Shown in pieces: positions 8,531 through 17,056 of a stretch of DNA of 64,000 nt; positions within the stretch are counted from its first letter, which is position 1; each line of letters starts with the position of its first letter. This DNA is from Motilimonas pumila (GTDB taxonomy: Bacteria; Pseudomonadota; Gammaproteobacteria; Enterobacterales; CBDFNC01). Where the stretch lies: contig NZ_QZCH01000022.1 of the NCBI RefSeq assembly GCF_003596335.1, forward strand, positions 1-64,000. The letters run 5' to 3'. Both the position numbers and the translations under genes were made by a program. The notes under the pieces are model-generated. The model searched no databases. It was not told the DNA's origin and saw only the letters and a program-made list of their open reading frames with translations.

Positions 8531-8558
8531 AAAAAAGGCCAGCTAACAAGCTGACCTT
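8531..8558 (-). terminator. Rho-independent terminator of tRNA-Pro
   Basis: On the minus strand AAGGTCAGCT-TGTT-AGCTGGCCTT runs into a T tract: a 10-bp stem with one mismatch. It lies just past the 3' end of the tRNA, the right place and orientation to end its transcript. Confidence 0.8.
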
Positions 8559-8565
8559 ATAAATG

Positions 8566-8642
8566 TGGTCGGTATGAGAGGATTTGAACCTCCGACCCCT
8601 GACACCCCATGACAGTGCGCTACCAGGCTGCGCTACATACCG
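8566..8642 (-). tRNA. proL: tRNA-Pro (anticodon GGG)
   Basis: The 77-nt minus-strand sequence folds as a cloverleaf. The acceptor stem CGGTATG pairs with CATACCG. The D arm holds AGCGCAGCCTGGTAGCGC, the anticodon loop has GGG within TCATGGGGTGT, and the T arm is GGAGG-TTTGAAT-CCTCT. The 3' end is encoded ACCA. The anticodon region matches E. coli proL closely. It is a single-gene unit with its own promoter and terminator. Confidence 0.97.
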
Positions 8643-8651
8643 ATATTTCCC

Positions 8652-8679
8652 ATATTAAGCATTTTTGCTCCCTTTGCAA
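8652..8679 (-). promoter_or_regulatory. Sigma-70-like promoter for tRNA-Pro
   Basis: On the minus strand a TTGCAA -35 (8674-8679) and a TAATAT -10 (8652-8657) are 16 bp apart. The -10 lies about 10 bp before the tRNA 5' end, as expected for a tRNA promoter. Confidence 0.55.
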
Positions 8680-8750
8680 GGGAGATTTTATGCAGTTGAA
8701 TTAACTGCTTAGTCTTTGACCACTTACTTCGGTTTGGTTAAGGGCTGGCG

Positions 8751-10601
8751 CTAATTATTAGGGTAAAAGCGGCGTAATTCATTCAATACCTTCATCAGTA
8801 CTTGAATGTCTGGCTCAGCGTTTTCCAGTTCATGATAATTTCTGTCCAGCACGTACGCGTTGCCTTTAGGGGTAAACTCAGTGATGCGGTCAGCTTGATA
8901 TACCACGTAGTTTTCTTCGTCACCCAACAAAATGAAATCGCGCTTAAGTGGACCAAATAAATTTAGCCCTGAGGTGTAATAACGACTTGCCGTTGTGGTT
9001 TCAAACAGGCCTTGCATTAAAGTAGGCACGATATCTAAATGACTGGTGTCTTTGTCTACTTGTATTGGCGTTTTACCCGGCCAGTGGATCACCAGTGGCA
9101 CCTGAGTTTGGGCCCACGCGTAATTACTTTGGTGACCCCAGTTATTATTCCCCGTATCGTCAAACTCTTGACCATGGGCCGAAGTCACAATCACTATCGT
9201 ATTTTCAAGCGCCGAAAGTTGGGCAAGTGTTGTAAAAACCCGATTAAGTTGTTGGTCAGTGAACAATACAGCGTTCTGGTAATCGTTAAACAAGCCTTTA
9301 ATTAGGCTCTCAGGCCCAGCTTGCTGAGCTTGTAGCATGGTACTGGTCGGCTGGTGCGGGCCATCAAACTCTGGCGGCACTTCCATTCCGGTAGGTGTGT
9401 TTAGATACAAATAACTAAACCAAGGTGCACCATTATTATTTTGCTGATTGAGCCATTGTTGCCATTGTTTGACGGCTTGGGTATCGCCATCGTAAACCGG
9501 CGATATAGGCTCGGCCATGTTGAGCTGTTCAATACTGTTAAAGCTGGTTTGCATGTGCTCAGGTTGTAAAAAACCTTGGCCTGAAAATAAACCAAATTGG
9601 TAACCCGCTTGCTGCAGCTGGGTCATTAAGATAGGTGGCGTGTAGGCGTCGCTGATGTCTGGCCAGTATTGACTTGGCAAACCATAAAACGTGGTAAATA
9701 TGCCCAGTCGTGCATGATTACTGCCACTAAAGTGATGGTTAAAGGTACTGGCCGAACCGGCAAATTGGCTAAGCGCAGGCATATTCGTGGGGTTTAACAT
9801 GTCTGCACGCAAGGCATCAATCATCACCAATAGCACGTTCATTTTCGGCTGTGGTTGATTGACCTCTATGGCGCGTAATGGGTATTTAATTTCACGGCCA
9901 GGATGTGTATGGCGGTTACTTTTCTCTTGCTCGTTTTGTTGCATCCAGCCGTGGCGTATTAAAAACGTTTTTGCTGTCATGGGGTAAGACAGTGGAAAAT
10001 TCGCTTTTTGCATCGTGATTGGGCGATAGTAACTCGCGTCAGCCCAGATATGGATAGTATGAGTCAATAAAAAAGCCACGAATAAGCTGGTCGCGATCAC
10101 CGGCCCTAACTTCTTTTGATGCAAGGTTTTCAGATTACGCCAAATCAGCCCGGATGCGGTGAGCTGTAACAAGAAAATGAACGGAATGGCGATAAACAAT
10201 AAATTGGTAGCTTGTGGGCCTTCACCGCCAAACAAATAATTCCACACCAAGGGGTTGAGGTGAAAGTTAAACAGGGTAAAGCTTTGGGTGTCGAGTAATA
10301 GCGTGGTGGTGCCCACTGTGGCGATAAAAACCGCAATAAGGCGCATGGCCTTTTCGTTTGGCACCAAAAAGCTGATGGGGAAAATCAATAACAGATAAAA
10401 GGCAAAACCGAGAAAGCTGAAATGGCCTAACCAACTGACCAGCATATAGCCTTGACCCAATAAACTTGGGGGCCAGTCTGCCGCGACCAAATAACGGGTG
10501 GCAATAACCAAAGCAAAAAGGATATTGATAAAGCTGAACCAGTGTCCCCAACTAATCAGTTTGGACACGTTATCCATGTATCTGTTTCCGGTTTCGACCA
10601 T
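8751..10601 (-). CDS. yejM: YejM/PbgA inner-membrane sulfatase-fold protein
   Basis: The 616-residue product aligns with E. coli YejM (PbgA/LapC) from its first residues (MVETGNRY...SWGHWFSFINI). Five N-terminal membrane helices lead into a basic linker (about 190-245, with YYRPITMQKANFPLSYPMTAK) and a periplasmic sulfatase-like domain beginning at LLVMIDALRADML. YejM senses LPS and controls LpxC turnover through LapB/FtsH. The family is generally not an active sulfatase. The start gives the same N-terminal length as E. coli. It follows yejL on the same strand with about 66 bp between, as in many Gammaproteobacteria. Confidence 0.93.
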   Translation of the reverse strand: MVETGNRYMDNVSKLISWGHWFSFINILFALVIATRYLVAADWPPSLLGQGYMLVSWLGHFSFLGFAFYLLLIFPISFLVPNEKAMRLIAVFIATVGTTTLLLDTQSFTLFNFHLNPLVWNYLFGGEGPQATNLLFIAIPFIFLLQLTASGLIWRNLKTLHQKKLGPVIATSLFVAFLLTHTIHIWADASYYRPITMQKANFPLSYPMTAKTFLIRHGWMQQNEQEKSNRHTHPGREIKYPLRAIEVNQPQPKMNVLLVMIDALRADMLNPTNMPALSQFAGSASTFNHHFSGSNHARLGIFTTFYGLPSQYWPDISDAYTPPILMTQLQQAGYQFGLFSGQGFLQPEHMQTSFNSIEQLNMAEPISPVYDGDTQAVKQWQQWLNQQNNNGAPWFSYLYLNTPTGMEVPPEFDGPHQPTSTMLQAQQAGPESLIKGLFNDYQNAVLFTDQQLNRVFTTLAQLSALENTIVIVTSAHGQEFDDTGNNNWGHQSNYAWAQTQVPLVIHWPGKTPIQVDKDTSHLDIVPTLMQGLFETTTASRYYTSGLNLFGPLKRDFILLGDEENYVVYQADRITEFTPKGNAYVLDRNYHELENAEPDIQVLMKVLNELRRFYPNN

Positions 10602-10667
10602 GAGTCTGCTAGTTTTCCAATAATTATTAGAGTGTTGCGCAATAATCTTGGTTACGCAACTGCTAAC

Positions 10668-10886
10668 TTATTCTTGATCAATTGCAGCAGTCAGGGCAGC
10701 AGCGAACTTTTCGGCGATGGCCGCGCGCTGGGCAGGCTGAATGTTGGAATTAATTAAGTCTGAGGTAGTATTACCTAACACCATGAGGGCGAGGTCCATC
10801 GGTGCATTGTGCTGTTGTAATACGGCCACTACGTCATTGATGATAGCTTCGACTTGTTCGTTTTTATACTTAGAAACGATAGGCAT
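10668..10886 (-). CDS. yejL: YejL family protein (UPF0352)
   Basis: This 72-residue protein matches the YejL/UPF0352 family: MPIVSKYKNEQVEAIINDVV at the N-terminus and APMDLALMVLGNTTSDLIN in the middle. It is small, helical and of unknown molecular function. It lies upstream of yejM on the minus strand and divergent from yejK across 76 bp, which is the conserved yejK-yejL-yejM arrangement. Confidence 0.93.
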   Translation of the reverse strand: MPIVSKYKNEQVEAIINDVVAVLQQHNAPMDLALMVLGNTTSDLINSNIQPAQRAAIAEKFAAALTAAIDQE

Positions 10887-10962
10887 TGTTTAATCCTATG
10901 CTGATTGTTTTGGCAAAGCCGCATATAATACCTTACCGGTATCCTTAACACTATGTTTTCTT

Positions 10963-11967
10963 ATGAGCCTCGAACTAAATGATATTATACTTCATTCACT
11001 TGTAATGGGAGATGAAGGCCAGTTAATTTGTCACACTCGTGAACAAGAGTTACCTATCACCAATAATGTGGTGGGGTTGGTGGAAGAGCTGCAAACCAGT
11101 TATCAAAGCAAAGCAGGTAAAGGTTTTGGTTATTTCACCAAAGATGAGGAAAAAGCCACGGCATTCCCTGAGCAGCTAACGCAATATTTGGCGGGCGATT
11201 TAAGCTTTGTTGAGATGTCTAAATCGAGTGCGCACTTGCTCGCGAATGAAATTTCTAAGTATGACTTTGCCGAAGAAGGCGTATTTCTGTTAGCCAAATA
11301 CTCTTGGGTTGCCAGTGATTACTTACTGTTAATTTTACTCGCTAACAAAGAAACCGTGTCAGTGACAGACGAGCTAGATGTTAGCCCCAGTCGCCACCTT
11401 GACTTAAGCAAGGCGCAACTTGCCGCGCGCATTGATATTACCCAGTGGCAACAAGACCCAGACTCCAACCGTTATATTTCATACATTAAAGGTCGCGTTG
11501 GGCGCAAAGTGGCTGACTTTTTCTTGGATTTCATGGGCTGTGAACCAGGCTTAGATGCCAAGGTACAAAACCAGGGCTTAATGCAAGCGGTGGATGAATA
11601 TTGCCAGCAACAAGCGTTACCACCTGAAGAAAAACAAGAATACCGCGAAACGGTTTTTAATCACTGTAGTGAACAATTAAGTCAAGGGGAAGACGTTGCA
11701 ATCAAAACGCTCTCTGAAGCGCTTCCCAGTAATGCTGAGGGCAGTTTCTATGACTTTGTCAGTGAAGATTACCAGCTGGAGGACAGCTTTCCAGTTGATC
11801 GCAGCACGATCCGTAAACTTACTAAATACGTGGGCTCTGGCGGAGGTCTAAGCATCAGCTTTGACCAAAAACATTTGGGAGAGCGGGTAATGTATGACCC
11901 GGAGACCGATACCTTGACCATTCAAGGAACGCCGCCTAACCTGCGTGAGCAATTGAAAGGCAGCTAA
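10963..11967 (+). CDS. yejK: Nucleoid-associated protein YejK/NdpA
   Basis: At 334 residues it has the length and character of E. coli YejK (335), an abundant nucleoid-associated protein. Family stretches include the central SSAHLLANEISKYDFAEEGV region, SRHLDLSKAQLAARID, and YISYIKGRVGRKVADFFLDF. The C-terminal part has FPVDRSTIRKLTKYVGSGGG. The gene is divergent from yejL. Its function is DNA-associated, but its precise role is not settled in the literature I know. Confidence 0.93.
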   Translation: MSLELNDIILHSLVMGDEGQLICHTREQELPITNNVVGLVEELQTSYQSKAGKGFGYFTKDEEKATAFPEQLTQYLAGDLSFVEMSKSSAHLLANEISKYDFAEEGVFLLAKYSWVASDYLLLILLANKETVSVTDELDVSPSRHLDLSKAQLAARIDITQWQQDPDSNRYISYIKGRVGRKVADFFLDFMGCEPGLDAKVQNQGLMQAVDEYCQQQALPPEEKQEYRETVFNHCSEQLSQGEDVAIKTLSEALPSNAEGSFYDFVSEDYQLEDSFPVDRSTIRKLTKYVGSGGGLSISFDQKHLGERVMYDPETDTLTIQGTPPNLREQLKGS

Positions 11968-12041
11968 TCGTCGTTGGGCGCTTTACGACTCCTGCCAATG
12001 TAGATGCGAAGGGGTCAGCTCCTAAAAAAACACACTTAATG

Positions 12042-12076
12042 CTATGATTATGTTGTTAAATGCAACATAGTCATAA
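12042..12076. promoter_or_regulatory. Long inverted repeat upstream of the mal operon
   Basis: CTATGATTATGTTG and CAACATAGTCATAA, separated by 7 nt, form a 14-bp inverted repeat with two mismatches. It lies about 150 bp before malE and 75 bp after yejK, with no T tract. It could be an operator or the yejK terminator. Confidence 0.4.
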
Positions 12077-12225
12077 CCATTAGTGGACGATTATTAAGTT
12101 TTTCTCAAAAACGCCTTGTCCGACTTTCGCTTTGCTATTGGCTGTGGGATAAAGGCAAGCATTAGGCTCGGTGTTGTTTTGAGTAGGGTTTGTTTGCAGT
12201 TCCATCAAAGGTTAAGGAAAACGTC

Positions 12226-13395
12226 TTGGTTTCACTCTATCGTGTGCTTTGTTGCTTTGCGTTATTGTTAAGTTGTTCGTTGCACGCGGCGCCTGAAAAG
12301 CTATTAATCTGGATTGAACCTTCCCAAGCGCGCCAAGGCTTGGAAAAAGTGGCTGCGCGTTTTTCTGAGACGTTTGGCATGGCGGTGGAAGTTGAAGCGC
12401 CGCCGATAGCTGCCAGTAAGTACCCACTGTTTGCTGCCAATGGCAATGGTCCTGATATTATCATCTGGTCCCATGACAAAATTGGCACTTGGGCTCGCCA
12501 AGGTGTGATTGCCCCTGTTCCTTTGAGCGCTAAGCAGCAAGCGCAATTTGTGCCTTTGGCAGTGCAAGCCATGACGTTTTCAAATCAGGTTTACGCCTAC
12601 CCATTAGCGATAGAAGTATTGTCCTTGGCGTACAATAAAAACTGGGTCTCGCAAGCGCCGAAAACTTGGCGCGACATTGAGCAGTTACAGGTTAAGCTGG
12701 CCGCTGAGCAAGTGCAAAGCATTCGTTGGCATGATACTGACTCCCATTATCAATTTCCCTTTTTAGCCGCTTTTGGCGCCTACAGTTTTGCTCGCCACCA
12801 TAACCAATACGACACCAGTCACTCTGGCATTGAAGCTGGTAATGCCCATCAAGGGTTAGATTTTCTGCGCGATTTGTACCAATCGGGTTGGTTAGTGCAA
12901 GGCTTTGGTCAGCACACTATTTACAATGATTTTCAGCAGCAACGCCAAGCCATGATTTTAGTAAACCCGACCCAATGGCGACAATTACAACAACTCGACT
13001 TTCCGGTAGGACTGACGACCTTACCTGAAATCTATGGCCGGCCAATACGACCTTGGATCACCGTTTACGCGGCCATGATCAACCGTTATAGCGAACAGCA
13101 AGACGTGGCGCAGTACTTTATAGAGCAATTTTTATTAACTGAGCCAGGTTTGCATGCATTAAACAGTGATGTGCCGCTTGGCGTTCCTGCTTTTATTCCC
13201 TATTTAAACCATATCGCCAGCCACCCTTGGGTTCAGGTAAGTTTCAATTCACTTAAACACGCCGATTTATTGCCTAATGTACCGAAAGTAGGGCGGTTGT
13301 TGGCAGCTTTAACCGGGGTCTGGCAAAACCTGCATTCTGAGGTTCCTTCTAAAGAGTTGCTCAAATACGCGGACAAAATGGTGGAAATGCCATGA
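12226..13395 (+). CDS. malE: Maltose-type ABC transporter substrate-binding protein
   Basis: The periplasmic binding protein of a maltose/maltodextrin importer, about 389 residues. It has a signal peptide (cleavage near LHA-APEK). Segments parallel E. coli MalE in order: GNGPDIIIWSHDKIG, YPLAIEVLSLAYNKNW, PKTWRDIEQL, FLLTEPGLHALNSDVPLG. I place the start at TTG 12226, which has AAGGAAAA upstream and gives a compact signal peptide; the frame can extend to another TTG at 12190. Its stop overlaps malF in ATGA, showing translational coupling. Sequence is diverged from the enteric protein, so the exact sugar is inferred. Confidence 0.88.
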   Translation: MVSLYRVLCCFALLLSCSLHAAPEKLLIWIEPSQARQGLEKVAARFSETFGMAVEVEAPPIAASKYPLFAANGNGPDIIIWSHDKIGTWARQGVIAPVPLSAKQQAQFVPLAVQAMTFSNQVYAYPLAIEVLSLAYNKNWVSQAPKTWRDIEQLQVKLAAEQVQSIRWHDTDSHYQFPFLAAFGAYSFARHHNQYDTSHSGIEAGNAHQGLDFLRDLYQSGWLVQGFGQHTIYNDFQQQRQAMILVNPTQWRQLQQLDFPVGLTTLPEIYGRPIRPWITVYAAMINRYSEQQDVAQYFIEQFLLTEPGLHALNSDVPLGVPAFIPYLNHIASHPWVQVSFNSLKHADLLPNVPKVGRLLAALTGVWQNLHSEVPSKELLKYADKMVEMP

Positions 13396-14993
13396 AGGCT
13401 TATTTACTCGCTAAGCTGCAGCGTATTTGGTTATTTGCCCGCTTTTGGTTGTTGGTAAAAGCGGTGATAGGCATGGCCCTCGGCGCTTTTGTAGTTGCGC
13501 TCTTATGGCAGCAAGAGTATGTGTTTGCGATAATCTTTACTTTACTGGGTTGCAGCGGTCTGTGGGTGTATAGTAGCGTTAAAGGTAAGCCATATCGACT
13601 TTTATACCCGGCTTTTGCCTTTGTTGTATGTTTTACGTTAGTGCCCTTATTGTTCACTGTGTTTATCAGTTTTACCAATTATTCCGCCAGTCACGGCGCT
13701 TCCTTGCAGCGCACTACTGACTTATTGCTAGAGCAAACTTTTGCCCAGGGCAAACGGTATCAATACAGTTTGTTGTTTGATGGCAGCTTGTATCGTTTGA
13801 AGCTGTATCATGGGGCGCATACTTTTGTAAGTAATCACTTCTCGTTAAAGCAAGATGAAGTCAGTGAGCTGCAGCTTAAACCCGGCGGCTCGGGATTGTT
13901 TTTGGCCAAAACCAGTTTGAAAGAACAGTTAACCTTTCGTCAGCTTTATGGTGCACAAACGTTAATTTTGCCAACAGGGGAGCGTATTCAACGCATTGAT
14001 TTTCAGCATTACAGCCAATTTCAACCGTTATACCAACAGTTGAAAGAGGGGGTTGTGCTAACCAATGGAGACATGCTCACCGATGCCTATACTTTGCTGA
14101 ACAAACAAACCAACGCCTTGCTTCGACCAAACATTGCCAGTGGTTATTATCAGCACATTGATCAGCAAGGAGAGTTTATTGGTGAGCCGATTGCTCCGGG
14201 GTTTGTGCAGTTTGCACACTTATCTCACTATCGCGAAGTACTGTCGAAAGATCATATCTTTAACCCCCTTGTTAGTATTTTGATATGGACTTTTTCATTT
14301 GCCTTATTGTCGTTACTTGGCGCTTTGTTTGTGGGCATGATCTTAGCGGTGCTAACCAGTCAAAAAAACGTGATAGGTGCTGGTATTTACCGCGCTATAT
14401 TGCTGCTGCCATGGGCTTTGCCGCCCTTTATCACGATCTTAACGTTTAAAGTATTACTTCATCCTCACGGCGGCCAACTTACCATGCTGCTAGAAGCATT
14501 ATTTCACGTCAAAATTGATTGGATGACCGATCCCGCAGTCGCCCGCAGCTTGGTGTTATTTGTCAGTGTTTGGCTAGGTTATCCATATATTATGTTGCTT
14601 TGCATCGCCAGTTTAAGAAGCATTCCATCGGTGCTGTATGAGTCTGCACGCATAGCCGGTCACGGTATTATTAGCCAATTTTTACGCATAACCTTGCCGC
14701 AACTCATCAAACCATTAAAGCCCGTATTGTTGGCGCTGTTTGCGCTGAATTTAAATAATTTTGTATTGGTTTATTTCTTAACCGATGGTGGGCCTGGCAT
14801 CGCTGGTTCTTTTCCTAGCGCCGGCTATACCGATTTATTACTGAATTATGTGTTTGATACGGCGTTTGGGGCGCAACAAAATTACGCGCTGGCGGCGGCG
14901 GTAACATGTTTAGGCTTATGTTTTATTTCGGTATTGGCATTCTTTTGCTGGAAAGCATTAGCGCCTCATAATCGTTATGAGAGGTTAGAATGA
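13392..14993 (+). CDS. malF: Maltose ABC transporter permease MalF
   Basis: This 533-residue permease has the MalF layout. Membrane helices come first, followed by FISFTNYSASH and a large periplasmic P2 loop (about 105-290). The core helices follow, with an EAA-type loop YESARIAGHGIISQFLRITLP that contacts the ATPase. The NLNNFVLVYFLTDGGPGIAGS segment is characteristic of MalF. It forms the channel heterodimer with MalG. It overlaps malE and malG by ATGA at both ends. Slightly longer than E. coli MalF (514). Confidence 0.92.
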   Translation: MKAYLLAKLQRIWLFARFWLLVKAVIGMALGAFVVALLWQQEYVFAIIFTLLGCSGLWVYSSVKGKPYRLLYPAFAFVVCFTLVPLLFTVFISFTNYSASHGASLQRTTDLLLEQTFAQGKRYQYSLLFDGSLYRLKLYHGAHTFVSNHFSLKQDEVSELQLKPGGSGLFLAKTSLKEQLTFRQLYGAQTLILPTGERIQRIDFQHYSQFQPLYQQLKEGVVLTNGDMLTDAYTLLNKQTNALLRPNIASGYYQHIDQQGEFIGEPIAPGFVQFAHLSHYREVLSKDHIFNPLVSILIWTFSFALLSLLGALFVGMILAVLTSQKNVIGAGIYRAILLLPWALPPFITILTFKVLLHPHGGQLTMLLEALFHVKIDWMTDPAVARSLVLFVSVWLGYPYIMLLCIASLRSIPSVLYESARIAGHGIISQFLRITLPQLIKPLKPVLLALFALNLNNFVLVYFLTDGGPGIAGSFPSAGYTDLLLNYVFDTAFGAQQNYALAAAVTCLGLCFISVLAFFCWKALAPHNRYERLE

Positions 14994-15832
14994 AGGGCAT
15001 GATCAAGGCAGTTGCGACGCATGCGGGCTTGTTGCTGGCTTCTGCTACTGTGTTGTGCCCATTATTCATTATTACCTGGCTGTCTTTTGGCGCGCCAGGG
15101 TTGGGCGGAAATCTAGCCACGCTAATGCATTGGAAATTATTGTTTAACTTGCCGGTGACAACCGTAAATGGCGAGTTATTGACGCCAGATTTGCCGGCGC
15201 TGACTTGGCTCTGGAATTCATTGCGCATTGCCCTCATTTTTGCTGTCACTGCGACAGCTTTGGCGGCGATGTCTGCTTATGCGCTGGTTAGAAAGAGCTT
15301 TATAGGTAAGCGAGTACTTAATCGCGCTATCTTGTTGGTGCAGTTTTTACCTTCGGTATTAGCCCTGGTGGCCGTGTATATTTTACTGCGTAAGGTCGGC
15401 GGATATTTTCCACTCTTTGGGGTTAACTCACCGCTTGGTTTGGGGCTGGCGTATTTAGGCGGATTAGCGTTTTATATTTGGATATTGAAAGGGCAAATTA
15501 CCAACTTGCCAAGTACCTTTGAAGAAAGTGCTCGTATCTCTGGCGCCAGCCAATGGCAAATTTTATGGCGGGTGATCATTCCTTTGATTATGCCCGGCTT
15601 GATGATCACTTTTCTTATCGCTTTCGCGATGGCCTATAGCGAATTGCCGCTGGCCACCATATTATTGCAAGACAAGCAGTCATACACCTTGGCAATTGGA
15701 GCTGGCCAATACTTGGCCCAACAGCAGTTTTATTGGGGAGAATTCGCCGCCTTTGCCTTGTTGTCGTCGTTGCCTGCGATATTTTTATTATTGCTTTTAC
15801 AGCGCTGGTTATTACGCGCTAACCGGTATTAA
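14990..15832 (+). CDS. malG: Maltose ABC transporter permease MalG
   Basis: A 280-residue permease with six membrane segments. The EAA loop is present as TFEESARISGASQWQILWRVIIPLIMPG, followed by the C-terminal AYSELPLATILLQDKQSYTLAIG region typical of MalG. It partners MalF. The first ATG overlaps the malF stop (ATGA), and malK begins 8 bp after its end. E. coli MalG has 296 residues, so this one is slightly short at the N-terminus but otherwise complete. Confidence 0.92.
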   Translation: MKGMIKAVATHAGLLLASATVLCPLFIITWLSFGAPGLGGNLATLMHWKLLFNLPVTTVNGELLTPDLPALTWLWNSLRIALIFAVTATALAAMSAYALVRKSFIGKRVLNRAILLVQFLPSVLALVAVYILLRKVGGYFPLFGVNSPLGLGLAYLGGLAFYIWILKGQITNLPSTFEESARISGASQWQILWRVIIPLIMPGLMITFLIAFAMAYSELPLATILLQDKQSYTLAIGAGQYLAQQQFYWGEFAAFALLSSLPAIFLLLLLQRWLLRANRY

Positions 15833-15840
15833 GGACCGCT

Positions 15841-16974
15841 ATGCCTCAAGTTTTATTTAGTCATGTGAGCAAAAGCTATACGGCGCAAGCGCGGCCTGAC
15901 ACCCTCTTAGACATTAACTTTCATGTCAATCAAGGGGAAAGCTTAGCCATTGTTGGCCCTTCCGGTTGCGGTAAAACCACTTTGCTGCGCATGCTGGCAG
16001 GCATTGAGTCGGTTACTAAAGGTGAAATTAGTATTGCCGGTAAGGTGGTGAATAATTTAGCGCCAGCCAAACGCGGTTTAGAAATGGTGTTTCAAAGCCA
16101 GTCTTTATATCCTCACATGACGGTACAGCAGAATTTGTCGTTTGGTTTGCTCAATAAACGCTTAAAGCGGGCAGAGATACAACATAGGGTAAAGTGGGCG
16201 GCCAAGTTACTCGATATTGAGCGCTTTTTAACCTTATACCCTCACGAACTGGCTAAAGGTGAACGGCAAAGGGTAGCCATCGCAAGAGCGTTAGCGCCGC
16301 AAACACCTTTGGTGCTCTTTGATGAACCGTTTGAGCACTTGTCCGGTGAGATCCGTAGCCACTTAAGGCTAGAGCTCATTCGCATTCAACGTCAGCTAGG
16401 CACCACTATGATCATGGTCACTCATGATCATGAAGATGCGATGGGCTTTGCTGATCGTATGGCGCTGCTGAGTCAACTTGATGCCAGCAGCCATACCAAT
16501 TTAGAGCAAATTGGGCCGCCATTGGAGTTGTATCATCATCCTCGTAATATCAAGGTAGCCAGCTTTGTAGGTAAGCCCAAAATGTCATTTTTTCAGGCTA
16601 AATTGACAGATAAAGCAAATCCAACCAGTACTATCGCGCTAAGCAATGGTGAGACCTTGTCTGTTTCGGCCGATACCCGACACGGTGAAGAAGGTGAATA
16701 TGTCACCTTGGGTTTAAGGGCTGAGCATATTGAGTTAGCCAGTTCAGCCGCAGCGGGTCAAATTCATGGCCAGGTTATCGGCATTGAGCGTTTTGGCAGT
16801 GATACATTTGTGTACCTTGAATATCAAGGAGAGCAGATCGCTTTTCGCTGCGATCCGCATCAAAACCTGCCAAGTAGCAGCCAACTTGCGCTCAAAGTCA
16901 GTCCTCAAGTATGTTATTTATTTAACCATCAAGGCGTAGCTTACCCGCGAACGGTGGAGCACCTTTATACATAA
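15841..16974 (+). CDS. malK: Maltose ABC transporter ATPase MalK with a degenerate signature motif
   Basis: A 377-residue ABC ATPase with a C-terminal regulatory OB-fold domain (about 240-377), as in MalK. Walker A GPSGCGKTT is at 39-47, the Q-loop is in VFQSQSLYPHMT, Walker B VLFDE at 158-162 and the switch His in VTHDH near 195. Two motifs deviate: the signature reads LAKGE (137-141) instead of LSGGQ, and the D-loop reads EHLSG (165-169) instead of the usual SNLDA-like form. It is the last gene of malEFGK. The position makes the assignment firm; the altered motifs may slow or retune ATP hydrolysis. Confidence 0.88.
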   Translation: MPQVLFSHVSKSYTAQARPDTLLDINFHVNQGESLAIVGPSGCGKTTLLRMLAGIESVTKGEISIAGKVVNNLAPAKRGLEMVFQSQSLYPHMTVQQNLSFGLLNKRLKRAEIQHRVKWAAKLLDIERFLTLYPHELAKGERQRVAIARALAPQTPLVLFDEPFEHLSGEIRSHLRLELIRIQRQLGTTMIMVTHDHEDAMGFADRMALLSQLDASSHTNLEQIGPPLELYHHPRNIKVASFVGKPKMSFFQAKLTDKANPTSTIALSNGETLSVSADTRHGEEGEYVTLGLRAEHIELASSAAAGQIHGQVIGIERFGSDTFVYLEYQGEQIAFRCDPHQNLPSSSQLALKVSPQVCYLFNHQGVAYPRTVEHLYT

Positions 16975-17056
16975 TTGTGAGGCAACCGCGAGTAATCCTT
17001 GTTGCCCTATGCTTTCTGGCTATAATAGCGCTACTTGTTAATTTGATGGCTAGTTT

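Noticed and set aside
12009-12023. AAGGGGTCAGCTCCT, similar to motifs seen beside REP-type transposases
   Set aside because: Only one copy and no transposase or second arm nearby.
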